A stretch of DNA of 64,000 nt from Acinetobacter sp. GSS19 (GCF_028621895.1 NZ_CP117520.1:2046001-2110000); one strand, 5' to 3'; shown: positions 35,972 to 45,724, counted from the first letter of the stretch. Notes: generated by a model from the letters alone, not told the origin. Numbers and translations: made by a program.

Positions 35972-37195
35972 TTAAGCGGCTTTACGCAAATCCAAACCTA
36001 AATCCAGATGCTTTTCAACTTCAAACGATGCAGCTTTAGCAATCATTTTTTTTAAATGACGCATGTCTTTGGCAGAATTTACGGTAATACCTGCAACAAT
36101 CACGCCATCGGTCACACCAAACAGCACGAATGAAGCGGCAGAACCTTGCGCTACATCCATATCACCACGAACGTGCCATTCTGCTGCAGCCATATCACCA
36201 ACAAACTGGAAGTTGATGTCGAGCTGATCGGTCCAGAACCAAGCTGGATTAGCTTTTGGCTGTTCAACGCCCATCACATGACGTGCAAACACACCCGCCT
36301 GGTTGTTGGCATTTTCCCAGGTTTCGATACGACGGTATTCACCATCTTCACGCAGTTGCGTCGCCACATCCCCGGCTGCATAAATATCCGGATTTGAAGT
36401 CTGGCAGTTTTCATTCACTTTCACCGCGAAGTCCACATCCAGACCTGCTGCAACAGCAAGCTGAGCGTTTGGCACAATACCGATTCCGTAAATCACCGCA
36501 TCTGCCACCAGCGCTTCACCGCTGTCCAAAGTGATCACCACTTCTTCACCGCGCAGTTCTGCTTTTTGCAATTTGGTTGACAAACGAACGTCGATGCCAC
36601 GTGCACGGTGCTGTGCCAACAGGAATTCACTCAAGATACTTGGTGAACTGCGACCCATCACCATCGGGCCCTGTTCCAGAACAGTGACCTGGCACTCTTT
36701 ATAACGTGCACTAGATGCCAGCTCCAGACCGATCACGCCACCACCCACAAGGATGATGCGTTTGCCCGGTTGCAACACCGGAACGAGGGCTTGAGAATCT
36801 TCCAGATTGCGCAAGGTATAAACGTGTTTACCCAAGGCATCAAGCTCTGGTAAACGGCGCGCTGCACCACCTGTCGCCAGCAATAATTTGTCATAGGCCA
36901 CAACTGTACCGTCTTTCAGCACGATGTTGTGTTGTTCTGCGTTGATTTGCTCAACACCATTACCTGTGATGACCTCAACACCAAGATCCGCCAATTTCTC
37001 AGCCGATAAAATTTCGATCTTGGTCTCGGAAGGTTTTAAAATCACGTCTTTTGACAAAGGTGGACGTTCATATGGCAGGTGATTTTCATCACCGACCAAA
37101 ATGATTTTACCTTCGTATTTGTTAGCGCGAAGCTCTAGAATCGCACTTGCACCAGCTTGACCAGCACCAACGATTACGATGGTTGAAACGCTCAT
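35972..37195 (-). CDS. hcaD: Ferredoxin reductase component of the phenylpropionate dioxygenase
   Basis: FAD-dependent NADH:ferredoxin reductase that passes electrons to the Rieske ferredoxin and on to the dioxygenase. Seen: FAD-binding VGAGQAGASAILELR at the start, NAD-binding VGGGVIGLELA around residue 150, and the second FAD motif YAAGDVA near 271. The 407-residue length is typical of this oxygenase-reductase group. It is the last gene of the hcaE-hcaF-hcaC-hcaB-mhpB-hcaD transcript, starting 15 bases after mhpB. The hca name rests on the operon context. Confidence 0.88.
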   Translation of the reverse strand: MSVSTIVIVGAGQAGASAILELRANKYEGKIILVGDENHLPYERPPLSKDVILKPSETKIEILSAEKLADLGVEVITGNGVEQINAEQHNIVLKDGTVVAYDKLLLATGGAARRLPELDALGKHVYTLRNLEDSQALVPVLQPGKRIILVGGGVIGLELASSARYKECQVTVLEQGPMVMGRSSPSILSEFLLAQHRARGIDVRLSTKLQKAELRGEEVVITLDSGEALVADAVIYGIGIVPNAQLAVAAGLDVDFAVKVNENCQTSNPDIYAAGDVATQLREDGEYRRIETWENANNQAGVFARHVMGVEQPKANPAWFWTDQLDINFQFVGDMAAAEWHVRGDMDVAQGSAASFVLFGVTDGVIVAGITVNSAKDMRHLKKMIAKAASFEVEKHLDLGLDLRKAA

Positions 37196-37210
37196 TTGCT
37201 TAAATCCTTA

Positions 37211-38167
37211 TTACTTCAGTTCAGCAGAAACGATGCCAAAGCCCGCGATCCATTCACTGATCGCTTCGTAGCAATGGGTCGTCATTTCGTAAGCCCCGAG
37301 CTCATCGAGTGCGGCAAATGCTGCCATCCAGGCACGAACTTCCTGGCCACCACGACCGCCATCACGACGGATTTCAGCTTCGGTCATGGCTTCAAGTGCC
37401 GCAAAGTCGGCATTCTTGAATTTTTCCAGCAGTGCGATATCCCACTCTGGATTCAACGGTACAGACACTGATGTATCACCCGCTGCCAGCTTTTGACCGA
37501 CCGCAATCACTTTGGCCTGACGTGCAGTACGTGCTTCAGGGGTTGGGTTACGACCACAGATCAGGAATTCTTCCACTTCTGGTGGTACTGAACCCATTTG
37601 TGGCGTTGGTGGATCATGTGATAAACCGCCGGTACCCAATACCAAAACGCGCTCGTTTTCCAGGTTCAGTGACTTGATGAACTGACCCACGGCACGACCT
37701 AAAGCGATGGTGCGCTTGGTGGTTGGCATTGGCGCAGCGGCACCATTGATGAACACGGGAATGGTTGGATAACGATCCAATTGGCCATCACACAAGAAGT
37801 GCAAAGGTTGAGTCACACCATGGTCGGCCTGCATGCGGTAAGAATAGGCAGTATCCACACCTTCATCCAGTACACGACGAACCATTGCCAAAGCAGTTTG
37901 TTCCGGCACATTCAATGCGCCCGGACCATAATCCCAGTCCCCTGCCGCAGTCGCGCGAATGCCCACGCAGAAACTTGGCATCAGGTCGTAGAAGAACCCA
38001 TTGAAATGGTCTGGACCAAAGGTAATGATCAGTGTCGGATCAAAGGCTTTGACTTCTGCAGACAATTTTTTGAAGGCTTCACGAACTTTTTGTTCTTGGG
38101 CAGAATCTTGCGGTGAGGCAAATTCCATCAGAGGGCTGTGCGATGCACAAATAAGTTTAACGGCCAT
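37211..38167 (-). CDS. mhpB: 2,3-dihydroxyphenylpropionate 1,2-dioxygenase (meta cleavage)
   Basis: Fe(II) extradiol dioxygenase of the LigB class that opens the ring of 2,3-dihydroxyphenylpropionate or dihydroxycinnamate. Seen: ASHSPLM with H10, the acid-base histidine in QADHGVTQPL near residue 116, and TGGLSHDPPTPQMG near 179, all as in MhpB. The 318-residue length matches. It sits inside the dioxygenase operon rather than with the other mhp genes, joining ring oxidation and ring opening in one transcript. A small hairpin separates it from hcaB. Confidence 0.93.
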   Translation of the reverse strand: MAVKLICASHSPLMEFASPQDSAQEQKVREAFKKLSAEVKAFDPTLIITFGPDHFNGFFYDLMPSFCVGIRATAAGDWDYGPGALNVPEQTALAMVRRVLDEGVDTAYSYRMQADHGVTQPLHFLCDGQLDRYPTIPVFINGAAAPMPTTKRTIALGRAVGQFIKSLNLENERVLVLGTGGLSHDPPTPQMGSVPPEVEEFLICGRNPTPEARTARQAKVIAVGQKLAAGDTSVSVPLNPEWDIALLEKFKNADFAALEAMTEAEIRRDGGRGGQEVRAWMAAFAALDELGAYEMTTHCYEAISEWIAGFGIVSAELK

Positions 38168-38186
38168 AGGTGACTCCTAAACGGAA

Positions 38187-38205
38187 GGCAGCCCAAAGGC
38201 TGCCG
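38187..38205 (-). other. Intercistronic hairpin between hcaB and mhpB
   Basis: GGCAGCC and GGCTGCC form a 7-bp stem with a CAAA-type loop between the hcaB stop and the mhpB start. There is no T-run, so it is more likely an mRNA-stability or processing element than a terminator. Confidence 0.5.
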
Positions 38206-38236
38206 AGGATAGTCCTTTCAATGTTAAAGGCGTTGC

Positions 38237-39052
38237 TTACTCGTCAAAGAAACCGGCACGAGGCTGACGTAGGCCTCGAATACCCAGACCACATTCCGCA
38301 TTAATCAGAACACCAGTCAAAGGACGGTTATTTTGGCGAGAAGCCAGTAACACATAGGAACCAGTCATTTCTTCAGGTTCGGGTAAGAAGTTCAGCGGCA
38401 TACCGCGTGCGATCTTCTCGGGATCACGCGCATCCAACAGGCCAAGATTTTCCTGACCCAAGGACGCAGCGCCTTTGATGTTCACATTCATACCCGATGG
38501 GGCAACCGCGTTCACTCGTACTTTAGGTGCAAGTTCATAAGCCAGTTCTTTCATAATCCCGACACCCGCATGCTTGGATGCTGTATATACGGGGCCTCCA
38601 CCGGCTGAGTACAGCGCGGAATTAGACAAAGTAAATATGATAGAACCTTCAGAAGCTATCAATGCATCCAAAGCCGCCTTTGCACCCAGGATGAGCGCCT
38701 TGGTATTAATGCCCATGATTTCATCAAAGGCCTTATCCAGTTGCTCACCCGAAGTGTTGACGATATCGGCATAGTGATCCCAGATCCCGGCATTGCCGAT
38801 GAAGCAGTCCAGTTTCCCGAAACGCTCCACAGTCGCCTGAACGGCACGGACGTTGTCTGCATAGTTGGCAACATCACCAGCGACAGCCACAATTCGATCA
38901 CCAAAACGTTCTTTCAGAGCATCGACTTTTGACTGTGAGCGCTGTAACACGCCCACATGTGCACCTTCTTCAAGAAAGCGCTCCACCAAAGCCCAACCGA
39001 GACCTGAACCACCACCGGTAATCAGGGCAACTTCGCCTTCTAGCCAACCCAT
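38237..39052 (-). CDS. hcaB: Phenylpropionate dihydrodiol dehydrogenase (SDR)
   Basis: Short-chain dehydrogenase that rearomatises the cis-dihydrodiol to 2,3-dihydroxyphenylpropionate with NAD. Seen: TGGGSGLGWALVERF cofactor motif near residue 12, NAG(I) motif at GNAGIWD, and catalytic YTASKHA with the serine before it. The 271-residue length fits dihydrodiol dehydrogenases. It starts two bases after the hcaC stop, so the genes are translationally close. Name from operon context and family. Confidence 0.9.
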   Translation of the reverse strand: MGWLEGEVALITGGGSGLGWALVERFLEEGAHVGVLQRSQSKVDALKERFGDRIVAVAGDVANYADNVRAVQATVERFGKLDCFIGNAGIWDHYADIVNTSGEQLDKAFDEIMGINTKALILGAKAALDALIASEGSIIFTLSNSALYSAGGGPVYTASKHAGVGIMKELAYELAPKVRVNAVAPSGMNVNIKGAASLGQENLGLLDARDPEKIARGMPLNFLPEPEEMTGSYVLLASRQNNRPLTGVLINAECGLGIRGLRQPRAGFFDE

Positions 39053-39054
39053 GA

Positions 39055-39381
39055 TTACGCTCCTGCCATCTCGACGTACAACGCACCATCTTCAACCACT
39101 ACAGGGAATGTTTGAATTGGATCCGTTGCTGGTAAACATAATGCTTGACCAGTTTTTAGACAGAAACGGGCGGCATGTAATGGACATTCAACGGTGCCAT
39201 CTTCTTCAAGATAGCCTTCAGACATCGATGCATTACCATGGCTGCACTTATCATTCATCGCGAAGAATTCACCGCCATTGTTAAATACAGCAAGCGCTTC
39301 GATACCGTTTACGCCGCAATCCACTTTCAATGCTTCGCCTTCGTCTAATTCGTCAACTTGGCAAACAAAAATCTTTTGCAT
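39055..39381 (-). CDS. hcaC: Rieske ferredoxin component of the phenylpropionate dioxygenase
   Basis: Small [2Fe-2S] ferredoxin that carries electrons from the reductase to the oxygenase. Seen: the two Rieske ligand pairs C46-x-H48 (CSHGNAS) and C66-x2-H69 (CPLHAAR). Length 108 residues, typical of the family. Its start codon overlaps the hcaF stop (TAATG), and hcaB follows after two bases. Confidence 0.92.
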   Translation of the reverse strand: MQKIFVCQVDELDEGEALKVDCGVNGIEALAVFNNGGEFFAMNDKCSHGNASMSEGYLEEDGTVECPLHAARFCLKTGQALCLPATDPIQTFPVVVEDGALYVEMAGA

Positions 39382-39941
39382 TAGAAAAACACCGTAATGT
39401 TGTGGGAAGTTAAAGTTGCCTGATCGAGCGTGATGTCACGTTTGGCAATCGTCCAACCTAGACGGCTCTCGTCATTTTTACGGATCAAATCAACCCGTTT
39501 CCCCACATAAATCAATACGTCTTTTTCTTTTTGCGAGCGATAAAGCATGTAGTTGCTATGGACTACATATTCATCTGCCTGCTCTGTTGGCTCGACACGA
39601 ATATTGGTAATCAAATGACGGGTACGTGACGGAGGCTCTTCCGACCATGACATCCCGGTTTCAACTTTCGCAATACGGCGCTCTAATACCGCTTTCGTAT
39701 CGTGGAAGATCCAGGTTGAAGGCGGTGCGATACTTTTACGACGGTCACGCGTCTGTGCATTGGTCACCGTTTTAAGGGTGTAGAGCATCTCTTCACCCAA
39801 AATATCGAGCCAGTCACGGAATTTCCAGTCATCTAACAATTGTGCTTCAGCATATAAGAACTGGCTAATGTCATGGTGGAGTTCCAAGCTAATCGAACGC
39901 CATGCTGGTTGTGGTTTTACTGCATCAACGGCATGATTCAT
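39381..39941 (-). CDS. hcaF: Phenylpropionate dioxygenase beta subunit
   Basis: Small subunit of the terminal ring-hydroxylating oxygenase; it holds the alpha3-beta3 complex together and has no cofactor. Seen: the cystatin-like fold family pattern ([20 protein letters not shown] near residue 31; [20 protein letters not shown]). Length 186 residues. Its ATG overlaps the hcaE stop by four bases (ATGA), indicating translational coupling to the alpha subunit. Confidence 0.9.
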   Translation of the reverse strand: MNHAVDAVKPQPAWRSISLELHHDISQFLYAEAQLLDDWKFRDWLDILGEEMLYTLKTVTNAQTRDRRKSIAPPSTWIFHDTKAVLERRIAKVETGMSWSEEPPSRTRHLITNIRVEPTEQADEYVVHSNYMLYRSQKEKDVLIYVGKRVDLIRKNDESRLGWTIAKRDITLDQATLTSHNITVFF

Positions 39942-41350
39942 TTCGCAATCTCCTTCTCATCTGCCATAGCGTCAGCTGAACGACCTTTCTCTAAAAGCTC
40001 TTGCTCATAGGCTGCTGTAGCTTTTTCTACATCTTCCCATTTTTCATGGATCAACAAGTTTGCCCAGTGGTTATACAAACTACGTGCTGCAGTTTCTGAG
40101 AAAATGTGGTTGGTAATGCCTGGCACGTCATCGCGTAGCTTTTCATTGCCCATACCCATTTCCATAATGAGTTTGCTATTACGTGCTTTGTAACCACGAA
40201 GAACTTTCTGAATTTCAATCCAGTTTTCGCCATCATCTGCTTCAGCAAAACCTGCAGGACCAAATGCGCGGCAAGCATTCAGCTCCATCGCTTCTTTAAT
40301 GTGCTGTGGTGCAGCTTTGTCGGTAATACAGAATGCCCAAACTTCAGTTTTATCTGGACCACGTGGATGCCAAACGCGCATAGTGGTCATCCCATTGAGC
40401 CAAGATAAAGTTGGGAACATGGTGTTATGACCCGCTAAACGTAACGCGCGAATATCGCCCAAACGTTCTTTGGCTTCTTCATAAGTTTCACGGAAATAAT
40501 CAGCAACCTGACCATCTACCCAGAAGTTAGCATCTGGCTTCTCGGTCAAGAAGAAACCTGAACCATGTCCACGTTGACCATATTGCACACAGTTTTTCAC
40601 GGTTTCCCAAACTGGACGCGCAGTTTGCGCTGCACCAAGTGCTTTTGATGAATCATCACCCGGTTTACCACCTAACACTTGAACTGCAGAGGCATGTGAA
40701 TACGGTGCATGGTATTGGTCTGAGGCAAACTGTTCTGCTGCGAATTTCCAGTTACAGTTGATTTCCCATTTATGGATCCCGCCAATGACTTCTGAACCAC
40801 CTTCACGACGGTCAATCAATGCATCCAGATACCAAGCGATATCACCCATATAGGTGCGTAAATCAGGGGTGTCTTCTGCCCAGCAACCAAAGATCAAACC
40901 TTTATAGTTTTCAACACGGTTAACTTCTACTAGACCCCATTGCTCTTTGCATGCGCCTTGAGGGAAGGCAACATTTTCTAACGGGATGTCTTTGAGTGAA
41001 CCGTCGATACCATAAGACCAACCGTGGTATGGACAAGTAAAGGCACGGGTATTACCGCAGTCTGCGTAGCTCACACGCATAGAACGGTGACGGCACTGGT
41101 TCAAAAATGCTTTAACTGAACCATCTTTTTGACGTGCCACAATAATCGGGTCTTCACCCATATAGGTATTGAAAAAGTCACCCGCCTTTGGAATTTGGCT
41201 TTCATGACAAAGGAACAACCAGGTACGGCCAAAAACACGTTCTAGTTCTAATTCGTAGATATCTGGATCTGTATAAATAGATGGTGAAATGCGACCATGT
41301 TGTGCATCGACGAGTGCATCGATTTCACGTACATCAATTTTTCCACTCAT
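39938..41350 (-). CDS. hcaE: Phenylpropionate/cinnamate dioxygenase alpha subunit
   Basis: Catalytic subunit of the Rieske non-heme iron oxygenase that adds O2 to the ring of 3-phenylpropionate or cinnamate. Seen: Rieske ligands C86, H88, C106 and H109 (CRHRSM and CPYHGWS), and the iron-site residues D211, H214 and H219 in [15 protein letters not shown] lies 8 bases before the start. First gene of a six-gene transcript. The exact substrate is inferred from the linked mhpB and mhpC genes; a related aromatic acid is possible. Confidence 0.9.
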   Translation of the reverse strand: MSGKIDVREIDALVDAQHGRISPSIYTDPDIYELELERVFGRTWLFLCHESQIPKAGDFFNTYMGEDPIIVARQKDGSVKAFLNQCRHRSMRVSYADCGNTRAFTCPYHGWSYGIDGSLKDIPLENVAFPQGACKEQWGLVEVNRVENYKGLIFGCWAEDTPDLRTYMGDIAWYLDALIDRREGGSEVIGGIHKWEINCNWKFAAEQFASDQYHAPYSHASAVQVLGGKPGDDSSKALGAAQTARPVWETVKNCVQYGQRGHGSGFFLTEKPDANFWVDGQVADYFRETYEEAKERLGDIRALRLAGHNTMFPTLSWLNGMTTMRVWHPRGPDKTEVWAFCITDKAAPQHIKEAMELNACRAFGPAGFAEADDGENWIEIQKVLRGYKARNSKLIMEMGMGNEKLRDDVPGITNHIFSETAARSLYNHWANLLIHEKWEDVEKATAAYEQELLEKGRSADAMADEKEIAK

Positions 41351-41546
41351 GAAAAGCTCTCCTGTGACCGTTAAGACAGCACAAAGTAAAGTGACTCAAC
41401 TTGAGCAGGATGATGATTTTTTCACGGATTTTAGGGAAATATTTATTTTGTTTTAATTAATATCTTTTATGAATTATTTTAAGCATACAAGGCTATATTT
41501 AATCACTCTCTCTTCACATTGATTCATTTATTTTCTAAATGACAGA

Positions 41547-41579
41547 ATAATCTTCACGCGATAGTTGTTTATAGATTAT
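41547..41579. promoter_or_regulatory. Inverted repeat in the hcaE-hcaR intergenic region
   Basis: ATAATCT and AGATTAT form a perfect inverted repeat around 19 bases, ending 43 bases before the hcaR start, in the region shared by the two divergent promoters. LysR-type regulators bind such sites, but the spacing is larger than the usual T-N11-A core. Confidence 0.35.
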
Positions 41580-41621
41580 ACTCCCTCTAAATGATAGTAA
41601 GACATTTTTTGGATTAGTCTT

Positions 41622-42524
41622 ATGGAATTACGCCACCTGCGCTACTTTATTACGGTCGCTGAAGAATTAAATTTCAGCAAGGCCGCATTGAAACTTTACA
41701 CCGCACAACCTTCGCTGAGCCAGCAGATTAAGGATCTCGAAGAGGATGTGGGCGTCAAGCTACTGCATCGCACCAAACGCAAAGTGGAACTCACGGAAGA
41801 AGGCGCGGTTTTTTTAGAGCAAGCTCGTCTAACGCTGGCTCAGGCAGATAAAGCCGTTGCCATGGCACGCCAAGTTTCTAAAGCCAAAGAACAATTGCTA
41901 CGTATTGGCTTTGTGCCTGTGGCGGAGATGAAGATTTTTCCGTATGTTTTACCCAATCTGCGAGTACAGAATTCGGATTTGAAGATCGAATTGCTCAGTA
42001 TGAACAATTCCGAACAAATGCGTGCCCTGAAGAAAGGCGAGCTGGATATTACCTTTACCCGGCACAACTTTCACAATGAAGAAATCGAAAGCCAGTTTGT
42101 ATTACGCGAACCGCTGATTTTTATTTTGCCAAAAGATCATCCCTTGGCAAAATATGAGCGTATTCCGGTGAAAGCCTTAAATGGCATTGATTTTATTATT
42201 CCGGCAGCAGAACAGTCACACACTCTGCATCATGCGATTTTAGACTTTGCCAAAAATAATGGCATTGAATTCAATATCGTGCAAAAAGCGGATAATATCC
42301 TGTTCAATATCAATTCAATCGGGATCGGTCTCGGCTGTACCATTTTGCCGGGTTATATTGCACCGCTCACCATGAACAATACGGTCATCCGTCCCCTAGA
42401 TGTTGAACTGCCGTTCCTCGACCTGTATGTCAGCTATCGCAAGAACAGCAATTCTGTTGCGGTACAAAAATTCATGGAACTGCTGACCAAAGTATTTTAT
42501 TTGGACATTAATCGCGCAGAGTAA
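41622..42524 (+). CDS. hcaR: LysR family regulator of the phenylpropionate genes
   Basis: A 300-residue LysR-type activator, divergent from hcaE as E. coli hcaR is from hcaEFCBD. Seen: N-terminal HTH (MELRHLRYFITVAEELNFSK to about residue 60) and a substrate-binding domain with LRIGFVPVAEM, PLIFILPKDHPLA and GIGLGCTILPGY. Divergent position next to the operon supports a role as its phenylpropionate-responsive activator and self-repressor. It is the only regulator gene in the catabolic block. Confidence 0.85.
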   Translation: MELRHLRYFITVAEELNFSKAALKLYTAQPSLSQQIKDLEEDVGVKLLHRTKRKVELTEEGAVFLEQARLTLAQADKAVAMARQVSKAKEQLLRIGFVPVAEMKIFPYVLPNLRVQNSDLKIELLSMNNSEQMRALKKGELDITFTRHNFHNEEIESQFVLREPLIFILPKDHPLAKYERIPVKALNGIDFIIPAAEQSHTLHHAILDFAKNNGIEFNIVQKADNILFNINSIGIGLGCTILPGYIAPLTMNNTVIRPLDVELPFLDLYVSYRKNSNSVAVQKFMELLTKVFYLDINRAE

Positions 42525-42880
42525 ATGCTACTTTGTGCTATTCCTTCCCTAGCGATGGCCCACCATTATTTAGCAAAAAAATAATGGTTGTTTTTTCTTG
42601 AGTTGAATCCCCTACTTTTTGCAAGGTTATTGCTCAATTGGGCCATCACCCTCCATTCTTCAAAATGCAGAAACTTTCAACGATTTTTTCAATTTGATGA
42701 AATGCTGCAAAATTTGCACATAAATCCCGCAGATCTACAACTTAAGTCTAATAAGGCCGGATTGATATTTTTATGCTCTGAGTCTGGTTGAGCATCCAAG
42801 GTCACATCATCATTTTCAGGATAAATCCAAAGAGCTCACTACAGCCTATCCGGCATTCATTCGTCCGGAATGATCTATAT
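42525..42880. other. Intergenic region between hcaR and mhpC
   Basis: No gene visible. It ends with the mhpC terminator and contains a small CCGG stem at 42849-42869. The rest shows no repeat, tRNA or convincing open frame. Confidence 0.5.
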
Positions 42881-42909
42881 AAAAAAAGGATGACCGAAGC
42901 CATCCTTTT
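42881..42909 (-). terminator. Rho-independent terminator of mhpC
   Basis: AAAAGGATG and CATCCTTTT form a 9-bp stem with a 7-8-nt loop; on the minus strand a run of Ts follows. It lies 18 bases below the mhpC stop codon. Confidence 0.85.
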
Positions 42910-42927
42910 AAGTCTTAAAACACGTGT

Positions 42928-43788
42928 TTAAGCAACGCCACGCGCTTTTAAATACTCTTTAATCACGGTGTTAAATTCATCTGCTTTTTCAACCTGTGAC
43001 CAATGGCCACATTGGCTAAAGATGTGCGCATCCGCATGTGGAACCGTATTCAAGATATCCCAAGTACGCGATACTGGAATCACTACATCCTGTACACCAT
43101 GAATCAATAACACAGGGACAGTGATGTCTTTCATTTTCTCAAAGTCTAACGGGAACTCAAAACGGTCACGGTCACGCGCACCTACCACTTCCATCAAGCG
43201 ATCAGATGCATAGTCATTTTTTGCCGCTTCAAAACGCACTTTGACCAATTCATCAGTCACAAGATCTTTGTTCACAACAAACATCGAAAGCGTTTTCTTG
43301 ATGCCTTCAACGGTCAATTCTGGATTCGCATGGGCTTTCAATGCCGCAGTTTGCTTGGCACCACCTGTACCCATGGAAACAATCCCTAAAACACGCTCTG
43401 GATAATCCAAGGCCAACTGGAATGCCAACCAACCACCGAGTGAGTTACCCACTAACCAGGTTTTTTCGATGTTCAAAGCATCCAATACACGGATCGCATG
43501 GTCTACCCAGGCACGAATACCATATTGTGTGCCTGGAGCAACCACAGTCTGGCCATAACCAATCGAATCAATCGCGATACAACGTGCCTGCTCACCAATT
43601 TGTGGCAGGTTGAGCCACCAGTTTGCCGCAGCAGATACACCTGTACCTGAACCATGCAAGAATAGAATTGGGGTACCTTGACCAATTTCATGGTAATGGG
43701 TTAATTCGCCTTCTGCAGTTTCAAGCCATTTGTCTTCCAAACCAAAAAAAGAATCCGTTGTATAGTCAGGGATCTGAACTGTGCTCAT
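42928..43788 (-). CDS. mhpC: 2-hydroxy-6-oxononadienedioate hydrolase (alpha/beta hydrolase)
   Basis: C-C bond hydrolase that cleaves the ring-fission product into succinate (or fumarate) and 2-hydroxypentadienoate. Seen: LFLHGSGTGVSA oxyanion region, nucleophile S116 in VGNSLGGW, acid D in HGVQDVVIP near 237, and the catalytic histidine in CGHWSQVE near 265. I start at the ATG at 43788 (MSTVQIPDY), behind GAGGAG at 5 bases; earlier in-frame sequence lacks similarity. It stands alone between terminators, separate from mhpB and from mhpDFE. Confidence 0.9.
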   Translation of the reverse strand: MSTVQIPDYTTDSFFGLEDKWLETAEGELTHYHEIGQGTPILFLHGSGTGVSAAANWWLNLPQIGEQARCIAIDSIGYGQTVVAPGTQYGIRAWVDHAIRVLDALNIEKTWLVGNSLGGWLAFQLALDYPERVLGIVSMGTGGAKQTAALKAHANPELTVEGIKKTLSMFVVNKDLVTDELVKVRFEAAKNDYASDRLMEVVGARDRDRFEFPLDFEKMKDITVPVLLIHGVQDVVIPVSRTWDILNTVPHADAHIFSQCGHWSQVEKADEFNTVIKEYLKARGVA

Positions 43789-43930
43789 ACTTGCTCCTCG
43801 TACAGCGTATGCTGCCTTCAAAGCCCAGCAAAATCGGGGCTTGTATCCGGCCAATATTGAATAAATCGACTTTTATGCTTGCTCATATTAACCGTTCAGA
43901 AGCCGCAAACTGATACAAAATTACGATGAT

Positions 43931-43956
43931 TTTAAATAAAAAAACGATAATTCAAA
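43931..43956 (+). repeat. AT-rich intergenic repeat, copy A (upstream of mhpC)
   Basis: Begins TTTAAATAAAAAAA and ends TAATTCAAA. It matches copy B at 45725-45750 at 23 of 26 positions by eye, in the same orientation; the two copies lie on either side of the OprD gene. Confidence 0.45.
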
Positions 43957-44035
43957 CTATTGTTTTATAATGATTTATTTTAAATAAAACCACTTTATCC
44001 CCTTTGAGTTTTATGAAGCTGTATTGTAAATAAAA

Positions 44036-44058
44036 AGAGCGGTCATCAAGACCGCTCT
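44036..44058 (-). terminator. Rho-independent terminator of the OprD-type porin gene
   Basis: AGAGCGGTC and GACCGCTCT form a 9-bp stem with a 5-nt loop, followed on the minus strand by five Ts. Confidence 0.87.
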
Positions 44059-44075
44059 CTTCACAACACATAGGA

Positions 44076-45380
44076 TTAGAATTTATAAGTATAAGTGGTT
44101 GCAATACGGTGTTCTTGCAGATCACTAGTTTGTCCATTGATATTGTCAAAGTTGACATCAATAAACATCCATTGGAATCCGAGACCTTTTAACTTCCCTT
44201 CAGGAACGACATAATTCAAAATAAAGTTGAATTCGTTTTCCTTTCCTTCACCAGTTAAAGTATTTACAGATTCATAAGCTGAATCCACATTCCAGCCATA
44301 CCAGTATTTCGCTGTCGCTTTTAATCCATTGATACCTGCATCCTTAAAGTCATAACTATAGGTAGCTCCCACGGATTGCTCATCCTTACGGATAAAGCTC
44401 GCTACACCCCAGTTATCCAGATAAGGCTGCGGCACCCAACCAGCTAATGTAGGGAAGTAAGGCTCTCCCGTCTTCGCGCTTGGATTAGAGCCATGATCAC
44501 CAAACATTTGCTGGTAGCCCAAACCAAAACTATGTGGACCATAATTCAGATTCGCACCCAGTGACAACGCCTGGTTATCAATTTCACCATACAATGCATC
44601 ACCATTTTCACGGTTATCAAATACGCGCACATGGGTATCAAACTTAGCCTGGTTCTTGAATGCTGTTTTATAATTGATTCCTAAATAATTTTGGCGATAA
44701 AGGTTATCAACATCAGCATAGAAATAGCTGGCTGACCAGTTTGGATTGAATTGATAATCCACACCCGCCACGTACATGCCATCGACCTTACCATCATTGT
44801 TTAATGCTTTTGGCCAAAGCCCCAAATCCATTGGCTGGTTTTCATAACGTGCATTAATGCTATCGATATAACCTAGGGTTAATTTAGTGTTTTTAATATC
44901 TTTTGATTCTAACCATGCACCATTATAGGTTGTGAGTAATTGACGTGATGGATCAAAGAAGAGTACCGGTGTCATCGGCAACAATTCACCAATGCGTAAC
45001 TCAGTCTGACTCACTTTGGCTTTTAACGTTGCACCCACTTTACCAAACTGGCGCTCTTGTTTTTTCTCAGCCTTATTATATGGAAGCACATAGTCATCAG
45101 TATCACGACCATCCAAACGAACCGCATACTGTGCCAACAGATCAACCCCTACCTGGATACCAGTATCACCAATTTCGCTATACCCAGATTTAGCATCCAG
45201 AGTCACTGCTTGTGACCAGCTTCCCCAATTCTTAGCAGGAAGATCATCATATTGACGGTCTAAATAAAAATTCTTAAATTTTAACTGCACATTGCTGTCT
45301 TTCACGAAGTCTGCATGAGCCGCTGTTGCCAATGTGGCTGAAGTGCAAACCATTGCTATCCATAATGAGTGACGACGCAT
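44076..45380 (-). CDS. OprD family outer-membrane porin
   Basis: A 434-residue OprD-type channel, a family that brings amino acids or aromatic acids across the outer membrane. Seen: signal peptide (MRRHSLWIAMVCTSATLATA, cut about residue 23), then alternating beta-strand sequence such as KNFYLDRQYDD and GSWSQAVTLDAKSGYSEIG, the family FDPSRQLLTTYNG, and the C-terminal aromatic ending YTYKF. I start at the ATG at 45380, not the longer frame at 45434, because the signal peptide begins there. Its place among the mhp genes suggests it admits phenylpropionate or a related aromatic acid. Confidence 0.88.
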   Translation of the reverse strand: MRRHSLWIAMVCTSATLATAAHADFVKDSNVQLKFKNFYLDRQYDDLPAKNWGSWSQAVTLDAKSGYSEIGDTGIQVGVDLLAQYAVRLDGRDTDDYVLPYNKAEKKQERQFGKVGATLKAKVSQTELRIGELLPMTPVLFFDPSRQLLTTYNGAWLESKDIKNTKLTLGYIDSINARYENQPMDLGLWPKALNNDGKVDGMYVAGVDYQFNPNWSASYFYADVDNLYRQNYLGINYKTAFKNQAKFDTHVRVFDNRENGDALYGEIDNQALSLGANLNYGPHSFGLGYQQMFGDHGSNPSAKTGEPYFPTLAGWVPQPYLDNWGVASFIRKDEQSVGATYSYDFKDAGINGLKATAKYWYGWNVDSAYESVNTLTGEGKENEFNFILNYVVPEGKLKGLGFQWMFIDVNFDNINGQTSDLQEHRIATTYTYKF

Positions 45381-45517
45381 CGCTAAATTCCCTAATGATT
45401 GAAACAATACAGGACGACATGATGCGCAACTCAAGTCTTTGAAAAAATCCGACCACAGTCTGAAGATTTGGCCAATTCCCCAGTGAGAAGCTCTGATTTT
45501 CTTTTTACGAATTGTTT

Positions 45518-45531
45518 TTAAGTGTTTTTAA
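45518..45531 (+). repeat. Direct repeat TTAAGTGTTTTTAA, copy 1
   Basis: Identical 14-base copy to 45634-45647, starts 116 bases apart, both in the OprD upstream region. Possible regulator site. Confidence 0.45.
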
Positions 45532-45633
45532 CAATAAGAATTTTTTATTTTTTAAAAAAAAATATTTACAACATACTGTTTAATATTAATTTTTATAAAA
45601 AATCACTATATTTTTCACACTTTATGACTTCCA

Positions 45634-45647
45634 TTAAGTGTTTTTAA
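45634..45647 (+). repeat. Direct repeat TTAAGTGTTTTTAA, copy 2
   Basis: Second exact copy of the 14-base sequence at 45518-45531, about 255 bases upstream of the porin start. Confidence 0.45.
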
Positions 45648-45724
45648 GTTTAAGTCAAATTTTAAGCTTTAATAGCCAGAACTTAGCTTCTTTATAAAAA
45701 AAAACTACTAATTAAGTCACTAAA

